A DNA stretch of 52,146 bases from NCBI GenBank assembly GCA_900545245.1, contig UQYV01000022.1, forward strand, positions 1-52,146, in the 5' to 3' direction. Both the position numbers and the translations under genes were made by a program. Shown in pieces: positions 23,512 to 30,433 of this stretch; position 1 is the first letter of the stretch; the number at the start of each line of letters is the position of its first letter. A model generated the notes under the pieces. The model was given only the letters and a program-made list of their open reading frames with translations, was not told the DNA's origin and ran no database searches. Source of the stretch: an uncultured Bacteroidales bacterium (lineage in GTDB: Bacteria; Bacteroidota; Bacteroidia; Bacteroidales; UBA932).

Positions 23512-24819
23512 ATGATAGTTCTGATAAAGGCACTGCAGGTAATACTTGCGCTTTCCGTGCTCATCCTCTTTCACGAGCTCGGGCACTTCACTTTCGCGAA
23601 ACTTTTCAAGATTCGCGTTGACAAGTTCTATCTTTTCTTCGATGTGGGAGGAAAGGCGCTCTTCAGATTCAAGCCCAAGAATTCCGACACGGAATACGGC
23701 ATCGGATGGCTTCCGCTCGGAGGCTACTGCAAGATTGCCGGGATGGTCGACGAGTCTATGGACACGGAGCACCTCAGTTCCGAGCCGAAGCCCTGGGAGT
23801 TGCGCAGTCACCCTGCCTGGCAGAGGCTGCTCGTGATGGCCGGGGGAGTGCTCTTCAATTTCATTTTCGCCATATTTATATATATAGGTGTGCTTGCCGG
23901 CTGGGGTCAGTCCTACATCAGCAATGACGGAAGCAACATCTATGTGAACTCTCTGGCCTACGATATGGGATTCCGCACGGGCGACCACATCATCTCATAC
24001 GACGGTGTCCCGGAAGAGAACTTCGGGCTTCTTCAGGCGAATCTCGCGAGGAACAATGTCAGCCGCGTCACTCTCCTTCGGGACGGCGACACGCTGGACC
24101 TCTATATGGATCAGAGTCGCATCGGTGACGTCTTGAACACTCCCGGGATGTTTGACCTTGCCCTCCCGTTTGTCATTGACAGCATTCCGCCCACCTCGCC
24201 GAACTTTGGACTCGGGCTTGAAAGGGGAGACCGCATTGTGGCGATCGACAGTCAGTCTGTACCTTACCTTCAGGACAGCCGTGCTCTGCTCAAGAGCTAC
24301 GCCGGCGGACAAGTGACGGCGCAGGTCCTTCGCGGGGAAGATACGCTTTCTCTTGACGTTGCGGTGGACTCTCTTGGGCGAATCGGAGTCTTCACGACAA
24401 TGCCGAACATCCAGACAAAGAAATATGGCTTCTTCGAGGCCATACCGGCCGGATTTTCCTACACCTTCACTACAATCGGTGACTATCTCAAGGATATGAG
24501 ACTTGTTTTTACCCCGAGCACGGAGGCCTACAAGTCGGTCGGAAGCTTCATCGCCATTGGTCAGGTCTTCCCGTCCGCGTGGAACTGGTATGCTTTTCTG
24601 AACATCCTTGCGCTCCTTTCCGTGATGCTCGGTGTGATGAATCTTCTCCCGATTCCTGCTCTCGACGGCGGCCACATAGCTTTCATCCTGTACGAGATGA
24701 TTACCGGAAAGAAGCCGAGCGACAAATTCCTCATCGTGATGCAGGTTATAGGAATGATTATTATCTTTGCACTGATGATTCTCGCTTTCGGCAACGACAT
24801 AATGCGGCTGCTGCAGTAG
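23512..24819 (+). CDS. rseP: site-2 zinc metalloprotease RseP
   Basis: A 435-residue intramembrane protease. The zinc-binding HELGH is at residues 21-25 in the first membrane helix; the LPIPALDGGH motif near residue 385 supplies the third ligand. Two PDZ-like regions (about 125-300) lie in the periplasm between membrane helices. The family cleaves anti-sigma factors and remnant signal peptides within the inner membrane. Second gene after dxr in an apparent operon with the M23-like protein and DUF4837 lipoprotein. Architecture is complete. Confidence 0.94.
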   Translation: MIVLIKALQVILALSVLILFHELGHFTFAKLFKIRVDKFYLFFDVGGKALFRFKPKNSDTEYGIGWLPLGGYCKIAGMVDESMDTEHLSSEPKPWELRSHPAWQRLLVMAGGVLFNFIFAIFIYIGVLAGWGQSYISNDGSNIYVNSLAYDMGFRTGDHIISYDGVPEENFGLLQANLARNNVSRVTLLRDGDTLDLYMDQSRIGDVLNTPGMFDLALPFVIDSIPPTSPNFGLGLERGDRIVAIDSQSVPYLQDSRALLKSYAGGQVTAQVLRGEDTLSLDVAVDSLGRIGVFTTMPNIQTKKYGFFEAIPAGFSYTFTTIGDYLKDMRLVFTPSTEAYKSVGSFIAIGQVFPSAWNWYAFLNILALLSVMLGVMNLLPIPALDGGHIAFILYEMITGKKPSDKFLIVMQVIGMIIIFALMILAFGNDIMRLLQ

Positions 24820-24873
24820 AGCGAAGGCACCTGAAATAAATTGCCTCATATTTCAAAAAATACACAAAATACT

Positions 24874-25881
24874 ATGGATATGAAAAAGTTCAGATTGATA
24901 GCGATGCTGGTTATCTCCGCCATTCTCTGCATTTCCTGCGGAGATCGCAAGAAGGCTCTCCTGCCAAATGTCAGCGGCAAGGCCGGCGAGGTTTTGGTAG
25001 TAATAGGCCAGAGTGAGTGGGAGGGTGCCCTCGGCACTGCGATACGTGACACCCTGACTTCCGACTGCCCGTTCCTGCCGCAGCGGGAGCCTCTCTATTC
25101 CGTTGTCAACATCGTCCCGACGGCATTCACAAACATATTCCAGATTCACCGTAACATCCTGATATGCAACGTCAATCCGCATATCTCCGAGCCGGGTGTG
25201 CGTTTCCTCAACGATGTCTGGGCCCGTCCTCAATGCGTGATAAAGATTGAGGCAATAGACGAGCCGTCAGCAGTGCAGCTTTTCGAAGACAACAAGGTTA
25301 AGATTACGACAATGCTCGAACAGGCTGAGCGAAACCGGGTGATTGCCAATTCTGTACAATATGAAGAGAAAGGCATTCGTCCTGTGCTTGAGGAGCGTTT
25401 CGGAGGCTTTCTGCATTTCCCTGTCGGCTATGCGGTGCGTAAGGCAGCCGAGGACTTCGTCTGGGTTGCATACGAGACGCAGTACACCAACCAAGGCGTG
25501 TTTGTCTACAAGTATCCGGCCGGGGAGAACCCTTTCACCGAAGAGGCGCTTGTGTCCAAGAGAAATGAGTTTCTGAAGAACTATGTTCCAGGAATGTTCG
25601 ACAATACCTATATGATTACAAGCCCGATAATTGATCCTTCCGTCAAGTATCTGAAGTATCAGGGACGCGACTTTGCCGAGATGCGCGGTTATTGGGAGGT
25701 CTATGGCGACTACATGGGCGGTCCTTTTGTCTCCCATTCTTTCTATAGTTCCGACGGTAAATGGATCGTGACTCTCGACTCCTTCGTCTATGCCCCGAAG
25801 TATGACAAAAGGCATTACCTGCGTCAGGTCGAGTCGCTGCTTTATTCTTGGGAGTGGAATGATGAAACCCTCAAAAAATAA
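24874..25881 (+). CDS. DUF4837 family lipoprotein
   Basis: A 335-residue lipoprotein typical of Bacteroidota. The start at 24874 (or 24880) puts a lipoprotein signal first: MKKFRLIAMLVISAILCISC, the cysteine being the lipid site. The mature protein has no recognisable catalytic motif; KAGEVLVVIG, an early PQREPLYSVVNIVP and GVFVYKYP, DNTYMITSP are family-typical. Often found after rseP in Bacteroidales. Function unknown, presumably at the outer membrane. Odd point: its stop codon and last four codons lie inside the 158-base dispersed repeat, so the repeat has inserted at, or evolved from, the gene end. Confidence 0.8.
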   Translation: MDMKKFRLIAMLVISAILCISCGDRKKALLPNVSGKAGEVLVVIGQSEWEGALGTAIRDTLTSDCPFLPQREPLYSVVNIVPTAFTNIFQIHRNILICNVNPHISEPGVRFLNDVWARPQCVIKIEAIDEPSAVQLFEDNKVKITTMLEQAERNRVIANSVQYEEKGIRPVLEERFGGFLHFPVGYAVRKAAEDFVWVAYETQYTNQGVFVYKYPAGENPFTEEALVSKRNEFLKNYVPGMFDNTYMITSPIIDPSVKYLKYQGRDFAEMRGYWEVYGDYMGGPFVSHSFYSSDGKWIVTLDSFVYAPKYDKRHYLRQVESLLYSWEWNDETLKK

Positions 25882-26021
25882 ACTGCATCATCTTTTTCTT
25901 CCTTTTCTGTCTATCTTTCTTTTCTCATCGGTCATGTACCTCCAGTACATTCCCTCTTCCAAAAGAAACCTATCCTAGAAAATAAAGACAAATCTGAGGT
26001 AGTTTATTGTTTTCTTGTTTC
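25864..26021 (-). repeat. 158-bp hairpin-forming dispersed repeat, copy 2
   Basis: Reverse-orientation copy of 14776-14933. It shares the terminal AATAAACTGCATCATC / GAGGTAGTTTATT inverted repeat and the central hairpin TGTAC-CTCCA-GTACA (25936-25950). It overlaps the stop of the DUF4837 gene. Both copies have an open frame whose translations share LHHLF, FSSV and YLQY segments ending in PSSKRNL, but no start signal supports a protein. Confidence 0.8.
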
Positions 26022-26048
26022 AATAATGAAAATAAAAGGTAAAAATAT

Positions 26049-26079
26049 TTTGCTCTCTTAAAAATATTACATACCTTTG
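26049..26079 (+). promoter_or_regulatory. promoter for tRNA-Glu and rpsT
   Basis: TTTG (26049-26052), 19-base spacer and TACCTTTG (26072-26079) match the Bacteroidota promoter consensus exactly. Transcription should begin near 26085 and cover tRNA-Glu and rpsT. Confidence 0.8.
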
Positions 26080-26125
26080 CAATCCCTTTGTAAAAAGGCG
26101 TGAAATTTCGTTGAAATTTCTGTGC

Positions 26126-26197
26126 GGTGGGTTCGTATAACGGTTAGTACTCAAGATTTTCATTCTTGCAATAGGGGTTCGATTCCCCTACCCACTA
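26126..26197 (+). tRNA. tRNA-Glu (UUC anticodon)
   Basis: A complete cloverleaf folds: acceptor GGTGGGT/ACCCACT with a G-U at the first pair, D arm GTA/TAC, anticodon stem CAAGA/TCTTG with loop TTTTCAT (anticodon TTC), and T stem AGGGG/CCCCT with loop TTCGATT. The discriminator is A; CCA is not encoded. Located between the promoter and rpsT, so probably co-transcribed. Confidence 0.95.
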
Positions 26198-26221
26198 CTA
26201 AAAATATAAAAAAGTACAACA

Positions 26222-26476
26222 ATGGCACAACATGCATCAGCAGACAAGCGCAATCGTCAGAACGAGAGGCGCCGCTTGCATAACAAGTATTATGCAAAGA
26301 CTACACGCAACGCGATTCGCGCGTTGAGGGCAATGACTGTCAAGAGCGAGGCAGAGGCTTCAGCACCGAAGGTTTACGCGATGATTGACAAGCTTGCCAA
26401 AATTGGAGTTATCCACAAGAACAAGGCAGCAAACCTTAAGAGCGGAATTCAGGTTTACATCAACAAACTCGCATAA
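26222..26476 (+). CDS. rpsT: 30S ribosomal protein S20
   Basis: An 84-residue, strongly basic S20 protein that binds 16S rRNA in the small subunit. The N-terminal ADKRNRQNERRRLHNKYYAK and the C-terminal HKNKAANLKSGIQVYINKL are characteristic. It follows tRNA-Glu by 24 bases, sharing its promoter, and ends before a strong terminator. Length and start are normal; the short AT-rich upstream region without a clear Shine-Dalgarno is usual for the phylum. Confidence 0.97.
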   Translation: MAQHASADKRNRQNERRRLHNKYYAKTTRNAIRALRAMTVKSEAEASAPKVYAMIDKLAKIGVIHKNKAANLKSGIQVYINKLA

Positions 26477-26513
26477 TTCTCTCTTTTAACAAGAGGTTTC
26501 AAGCTATACTTTC

Positions 26514-26550
26514 ACGGAAGCCTCTCAGAGCGCTTCCGTTTTTATTTTTT
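26514..26550 (+). terminator. rpsT terminator abutting tRNA-Pro
   Basis: Perfect 8-bp arms ACGGAAGC (26514-26521) and GCTTCCGT (26532-26539) followed by a T-rich tract to 26550. The T tract ends at the base before tRNA-Pro begins. Confidence 0.85.
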
Positions 26551-26623
26551 CGGGATGTAGCGCAGTTGGTAGCGCACTACGTTCGGGACGTAGGGGTCGG
26601 GCGTTCGAGTCGCCTCATCCCGA
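26551..26623 (+). tRNA. tRNA-Pro (CGG anticodon)
   Basis: Cloverleaf: acceptor CGGGATG/CATCCCG, D stem GCGC/GCGC, anticodon stem CTACG/CGTAG with loop TTCGGGA (anticodon CGG), and T stem GGGCG/CGCCT with loop TTCGAGT. Discriminator A, no encoded CCA. It directly follows the rpsT terminator and has its own terminator downstream. The accessory XRE and Fic genes begin just beyond it. Confidence 0.95.
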
Positions 26624-26626
26624 CAG

Positions 26627-26668
26627 AGGACATCAAAAGTCAAACGACTAATGGTGTCCTTGTTTTTT
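26627..26668 (+). terminator. tRNA-Pro terminator
   Basis: Arms AGGACATCA (26627-26635) and TGGTGTCCT (26652-26660), nine pairs with one G-U, with inner AGTC/GACT pairing, followed by TGTTTTTT. Confidence 0.75.
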
Positions 26669-26794
26669 ATACAGAGACCAAGGCGCAAGAGCGCCGTGCG
26701 CAGCGAACGAAGGGCAGGCCAAGTGGGATAGTTTTCGCGTAGCACCACTTCCCCTTCGAGGGGACGGGAGGGGTCGAAATGTAGGAGGGGTCAT
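26669..26794. other. GC-rich intergenic hairpins, no gene
   Basis: No gene. Short hairpins include GGCGC-AAGA-GCGCC (26692-26705) and CCCCT-TCG-AGGGG (26751-26763), followed by purine-rich GGGAGGGG, similar in character to the first 35 bases of the window. An apparent reverse-strand reading frame over this stretch and the tRNA is antisense to tRNA-Pro and is not a gene. Confidence 0.5.
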
Positions 26795-26995
26795 TCAATC
26801 ATTCTCATCCAGTTTAAAGATGGAATCGGTAGGTTTTTCAAAGTATCTGGCAATTTTCAGTGCCAGCGCCGTGGAAGGGACGTATTTGCCGGACTCAATG
26901 GAGTTGATGGTGTTCCGGCTCACGCCGATGGCATCCGCCAGCTGCTGCTGGGTGATGTCCTTGATGGCTCTTTCTACTCTGACTGTGTTCTTCAT
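26795..26995 (-). CDS. small XRE/Cro-type HTH regulator
   Basis: A 66-residue DNA-binding protein that is little more than one HTH_3 domain: MKNTVRVERAIKDITQQQLADAIGVSRNTINSIESGKYVPS, with the helix-turn-helix at about 16-38. The start at 26995 lies five bases after the stop of the upstream membrane protein gene and fits small family members; a start at 27031 would add twelve residues overlapping that gene. It probably controls its own two-gene operon and perhaps senses a signal through the membrane partner. Such HTH plus membrane-protein pairs recur in Firmicutes and Bacteroidota. Confidence 0.85.
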   Translation of the reverse strand: MKNTVRVERAIKDITQQQLADAIGVSRNTINSIESGKYVPSTALALKIARYFEKPTDSIFKLDEND

Positions 26996-27000
26996 AAGGC

Positions 27001-27438
27001 CTACTGCTTTTTGGATTTCCAAAGCATCCACTTGAATATCCCGTAATACAGGACGAAAAGAAGGATCGGAAGGACAATAAGGAACAACTCGCTCAGATAG
27101 GCGCTCAAGGTGTCCTCTGCATTCGAAAAGATGAATCCGGGCTTCACTTCCAAGACAATGCTAAGAACCAGGAGAAGGACAAAGAACACATAGGCGGTAA
27201 TCCCTATGGCCTTCAGACGAAAGCCGGAGATCATTTCGTCTTCCACCTTCTCCTTTGATAAGCAAATGAGAAAGATTGATACGATAAACGTGATGTGGGA
27301 TGCCTTTGCGAAATACCAGGCCACATCAATGCTGTGTACGAACAGTGCTTTGGCGAACTCCACGATAACGGAGAGAATCAAGAGACACCAGCCAACCTTC
27401 TGGCAGGTGTGAGGCATTAGAATGCTTTTGTTCTTCAT
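27001..27438 (-). CDS. four-helix membrane protein paired with XRE regulator
   Basis: A 145-residue integral membrane protein of unknown function with four predicted helices (about 14-33, 44-61, 75-95, 115-137). It begins MKNKSILMPHTCQKVGW and ends with a basic tail. No catalytic motif is visible. It is transcribed ahead of the XRE gene from a perfect-consensus promoter and is separated from it by five bases, so the two most likely work together, the membrane protein perhaps tuning the regulator. Function is not established. Confidence 0.7.
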   Translation of the reverse strand: MKNKSILMPHTCQKVGWCLLILSVIVEFAKALFVHSIDVAWYFAKASHITFIVSIFLICLSKEKVEDEMISGFRLKAIGITAYVFFVLLLVLSIVLEVKPGFIFSNAEDTLSAYLSELFLIVLPILLFVLYYGIFKWMLWKSKKQ

Positions 27439-27466
27439 GGCGTGAATGAGTTTTGTTTCCCGGATA

Positions 27467-27497
27467 CAAAGATAAGTTTATTTTTCATAATGACAAA
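27467..27497 (-). promoter_or_regulatory. promoter of membrane protein-XRE operon
   Basis: Reverse strand: TTTG (27497-27494), 19-base spacer and TATCTTTG (27474-27467), exact consensus. The predicted start lies about 23 bases before the ATG at 27438. Confidence 0.78.
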
Positions 27498-27529
27498 CAA
27501 ACTTTGCATAAAGAAAAGATAAATTGCAA

Positions 27530-27560
27530 TGAGCCCCAACGCTGGAGGCGCCATGGCTCA
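27530..27560 (-). terminator. possible weak terminator after Fic gene
   Basis: Six-base arms TGAGCC and GGCTCA around a 19-base loop, followed on the reverse strand by TTGCAATTTATCTTTTC. The stem is short and the T tract broken, so the call is tentative. It lies 49 bases after the Fic stop. Confidence 0.35.
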
Positions 27561-27608
27561 CTATTGTCAGTATCTCGCGGTATCCGGCGTCATAGAACTG
27601 TAGGCGAA

Positions 27609-28655
27609 TTATTTCTTCACATAGGCCGTAGCCCTGCCGGTTCCTGTCTTCTCGATGTATCCGGCGGCCAAGAGATCGGCCAGGGTGCGCTCGATGGTGG
27701 TGAGGCTGATGTCCGGGCAGGACTGAGAGATCTGCTTTTTGGTAATCTTGCCAGGAGTGCGCTCGATAATGGCCTTGATGCGCTCTGGCTTGGATACTTT
27801 GCGATAACGAAGGTGCTCAACACGGTCCTCAAATTCATTGTAGGCCTTGACAACGACGCCAAGCATATACTTGAGGAATGGGAGATAATCGTTCCCGTCC
27901 TCGTGCCAGTTCTGGGAGCTGGCCTGCAGAGCCTCGTAATAGGAATCCTTGCTCTTTTCGATGAGCATCTCGATACTGATGTACTTGCCCACGATGAATC
28001 CGGCGCGGTATAGCAGGAGGAGCGTCAGGAGGCGGCTCATGCGACCGTTTCCGTCATTGAACGGGTGGATGCAGAGGAAGTCCAGGATGAATATCGGCAT
28101 CAGGAGGAGCGGGTCATAGGTACCGGCCTCGATGGCATCGTTGAACTGAGTGCAAAGGTTTAGCATGGCATTGGCCGTCTGAAAGGCAGGCACCGGGCGG
28201 AAGCGGACGGTTTCCGTGCCGTCGGCGTGCTTCTCGGCAATGATATTGTCCGAGTTCTTATATACACCGCCTACGGCGCTGCTACTGAAGGAATACAAGT
28301 CCCGGTGCAGCTGGAGTATGTTATTGGGGCGCGGGGCGATGTATTCATAGGATTCGTGGATGGTGGCCAGCACGTCGCGGTAGCCGGAGATCTCTTCCTC
28401 GTTCCGGTTACGGGGTTTGACTTTCTCCTGGACTATGGCCTTCAGACGTTCATCAGTGGTATAGATGCCCTCAATGCGGTTGGATGCATCGGTACTCTGG
28501 ATTTTGGCGACCTCCAGCAAAGCTGTGAGTACGTCCGGCTCGGCCTCGATGAAGAGCTCCTGACGGCCGCGACATTCATGGAGCCGGGTCAGCAGAGCCA
28601 CGACCTCCGGAGTGAGGAGGTCTTTGGGCCGGCCTATGAAATCAAATTTGTGCAT
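27609..28655 (-). CDS. Fic-domain protein (AMPylator-type) with winged-helix tail
   Basis: A 348-residue Fic protein. The core motif HPFNDGNGR is intact (His197 to Arg205), so nucleotidyl transfer, usually AMP onto a hydroxyl side chain, is possible. An N-terminal inhibitory helix motif (S/T)xxxE(G/N) is present as Ser58-Asn-Arg-Ile-Glu62-Gly63, placing it among Fic proteins with built-in autoinhibition. The C-terminal 65 residues (KPERIKAIIERTPGKITKKQISQSCPDISLTTIERTLADLLAAGYI, split) form a winged helix, suggesting DNA binding. The upstream 110 bases carry a four-copy inverted/direct repeat array that could be its own operator. Target protein unknown. Confidence 0.9.
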   Translation of the reverse strand: MHKFDFIGRPKDLLTPEVVALLTRLHECRGRQELFIEAEPDVLTALLEVAKIQSTDASNRIEGIYTTDERLKAIVQEKVKPRNRNEEEISGYRDVLATIHESYEYIAPRPNNILQLHRDLYSFSSSAVGGVYKNSDNIIAEKHADGTETVRFRPVPAFQTANAMLNLCTQFNDAIEAGTYDPLLLMPIFILDFLCIHPFNDGNGRMSRLLTLLLLYRAGFIVGKYISIEMLIEKSKDSYYEALQASSQNWHEDGNDYLPFLKYMLGVVVKAYNEFEDRVEHLRYRKVSKPERIKAIIERTPGKITKKQISQSCPDISLTTIERTLADLLAAGYIEKTGTGRATAYVKK

Positions 28656-28686
28656 AGCGCGTATGGTTTACAGGGCGAAGATAGTG

Positions 28687-28776
28687 TTTTTCTGCCTCAA
28701 AAACGAATTTTCTGCACCAAAATTAGGAAAATGATGCAGAAAACGGTCAGAATGAGGCAGATTACTTGAAGTAATC
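28687..28776. promoter_or_regulatory. four-copy operator-like array upstream of Fic gene
   Basis: Two direct copies of TTTTCTGC(A/C)(T/C)CA at 28688-28703 and 28708-28722 and two inverted copies at 28728-28743 and 28750-28763. Cores in each pair are 20 and 21 bases apart, about two helical turns, and the two pairs face each other. A palindrome GATTACTT-G-AAGTAATC (28760-28776) adjoins. No consensus promoter for Fic was found nearby; TATCTTCG at 28683-28676 (reverse) has one mismatch but no -33 box. Confidence 0.65.
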
Positions 28777-28808
28777 GTACTTGTCAGTCAGTACATCGTC
28801 CGTATTAA

Positions 28809-28860
28809 ACAAAAAAATACAGAGCAGATTTCCTGTTGAGGAAAATCATACTCTGTATTT
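28809..28860 (-). terminator. terminator of gmk-nadD operon
   Basis: Ten-base perfect arms AAATACAGAG (28815-28824) and CTCTGTATTT (28851-28860), with an inner TTTCC/GGAAA stem. Read on the reverse strand it ends in a run of Ts. It lies about 100 bases after nadD; the intervening AT-rich sequence holds no gene. Confidence 0.75.
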
Positions 28861-28964
28861 AATTCATTTCAGCGAGGGAGACTTGCCCTCTCCTAAACTT
28901 AATTTCGTATCACTTTACAAAAGTAAGTAAAGTTAATTTAAAACGAAAAACTTTTATAACTTTT

Positions 28965-29522
28965 CTACATTAAAAGTGCGGAGACGTCTTGGCCGGCGGC
29001 GAGGGCGTTGCGGATCTGAGTCGATGAGACTGTAACGAGCGGCATGTCAATGAGTCGGATGAGGTAGAGGGGATTCTCGTGCAGGAGGTCGTCGCGTATG
29101 GCGGACGTGTCGAAGCCCTCGCGGGGAAAAACCACGACCCCATATTCCTGCAATATGCGCCTCCAATCTTTCCACCGGCGAAAGTCCGCAATCTGGTCTC
29201 CGCCTACGGTCAAAGTGAAGTTATCTGATGGGTTCTCCTTCTTCAGCGCATCCAGCGTGTTTATCGTATAATTGGGTGAGGGCAGCCGGAACTCAATGTC
29301 CGAAACGACGACCTTGCCGCCCAGTTCCGGATGACGCTCAATCGCTGCCCGTGCCGCATCCAGTCGCGCCGGGGCATCAATAGCCGTAGCGCTGTCCTTC
29401 AGCGGATTCTTCGGCGACACGACCAGCAGCACACGGTCGTACAGTTCCGTCAGCCTCCTCATAATTGCGAGGTGACCGATGTGCAGCGGATTGAATGATC
29501 CGGAATAAACAGCTATTTCCAT
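28965..29522 (-). CDS. nadD: nicotinate-nucleotide adenylyltransferase
   Basis: A 185-residue NadD, joining nicotinate mononucleotide and ATP to deamido-NAD. The nucleotidyltransferase motif GSFNPLHIGH (8-17) and the C-terminal VSSTQIRNALAAG are complete. The start at 29522 puts the first beta strand (EIAVYSG) at the N-terminus; a longer in-frame stretch to 29702 would run into gmk and is not family-like. It follows gmk by 136 bases with no obvious terminator between them, so they are probably co-transcribed. Nothing unusual. Confidence 0.94.
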   Translation of the reverse strand: MEIAVYSGSFNPLHIGHLAIMRRLTELYDRVLLVVSPKNPLKDSATAIDAPARLDAARAAIERHPELGGKVVVSDIEFRLPSPNYTINTLDALKKENPSDNFTLTVGGDQIADFRRWKDWRRILQEYGVVVFPREGFDTSAIRDDLLHENPLYLIRLIDMPLVTVSSTQIRNALAAGQDVSALLM

Positions 29523-29658
29523 AAATATCAGAGAATCAACTATAATGACAGCTTGGCAGCCAATGATTGTGGAGCAAGGCTTGCGATGAAGATAAAATCG
29601 CAGCAATCTTATGGCCGTGAGGGTTTTATCTGGGAGCGTAACGCAGCAGATGCTGTCC

Positions 29659-30234
29659 TTATTTTTCTTTGCCCAGAAAGTCGTTAACCAACTTCTCTGC
29701 ATCCGCGTACGCCTTCTGCAGATCGTCGTTCACGATGATGTGGTCGAACTTGTCCGCGTATGTCATTTCCTCCGCAGCTTTTGCAACGCGGCGCTCTATC
29801 GCCTCCGGAGAGTCCGTAGCGCGACCCACAAGCCTCTGGCGCAGGACTTCCACCGACGGCGCCTGGATAAATACGGACAGCGCCCGGTCTCCGAAATATT
29901 TCTTGAGGTTGACCCCTCCCTTCACGTCGACGTCGAAAATAATTGCGTCTCCGTTGTCCCAAATGCGCTCCACTTCGGACTTTAGAGTCCCGTAGAATGA
30001 GCCTGGGTAGACTTCCTCATATTCAACGAATTCGTTGTCGGCAATCCTCTTTCTGAACTCGTCGGCGCTGATGAACCAGTAGGCCACGCCGTTCTTCTCG
30101 TCTCCGCGTGGGGCCCGTGAGGCTGCTGAAACAGAGAACTTGAGCTCCGGATGGAGCTTGAGTATATGGCTGACTATAGTGCTTTTGCCCGAACCTGACG
30201 GGGCTGAGAAAATGACTGCTTTACGATTATCCAT
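29659..30234 (-). CDS. gmk: guanylate kinase
   Basis: A 191-residue guanylate kinase, converting GMP to GDP. The P-loop is SAPSGSGKST (10-19), followed by the GMP-binding SRAPRGDEKNGVAYWFIS and FVEYEEVYPGSFYGT segments and IFDVDVKGG. Length and start are typical. It heads a two-gene reverse unit with nadD. The 199 bases between it and the divergent aldolase gene must hold both promoters; no perfect consensus for gmk was found. Confidence 0.96.
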   Translation of the reverse strand: MDNRKAVIFSAPSGSGKSTIVSHILKLHPELKFSVSAASRAPRGDEKNGVAYWFISADEFRKRIADNEFVEYEEVYPGSFYGTLKSEVERIWDNGDAIIFDVDVKGGVNLKKYFGDRALSVFIQAPSVEVLRQRLVGRATDSPEAIERRVAKAAEEMTYADKFDHIIVNDDLQKAYADAEKLVNDFLGKEK

Positions 30235-30357
30235 AATATTTATAGTGTTGTCTTTCGTTGCTGATTGCGGCTATCGAAATTTATCATATCGCTCCCGACT
30301 GCCAATCTGACATATCCATACATTTTCGTATGGTTTTTGTATTCCGTTTTTATAGTT

Positions 30358-30381
30358 CGGCAAAATTAACTATTTTTGCCG
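30358..30381 (+). promoter_or_regulatory. inverted repeat over candidate fba -7 element
   Basis: CGGCAAAA (30358-30365) and TTTTGCCG (30374-30381) form an 8-base perfect inverted repeat. It contains TATTTTTG (30371-30378), which fits TAnnTTTG, though no TTTG is found at the right upstream distance. It could be an operator or a stem at the 5' end of the message. Confidence 0.4.
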
Positions 30382-30433
30382 AGATTTTTTGAAGCTTCGT
30401 AGAATAATATAATTCTTATATAATTTTATAATT

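Noticed and set aside
26542..26748. Reverse-strand reading frame of 68 residues ending in VVRYQLRYIPKK
   Set aside because: It is antisense to tRNA-Pro, a well-known source of false protein annotations.
27001..28655. Toxin-antitoxin module made of Fic and XRE
   Set aside because: The Fic gene and the XRE gene are in separate transcription units with a membrane protein gene between them, and Fic carries its own inhibitory helix; no small antitoxin gene is adjacent.
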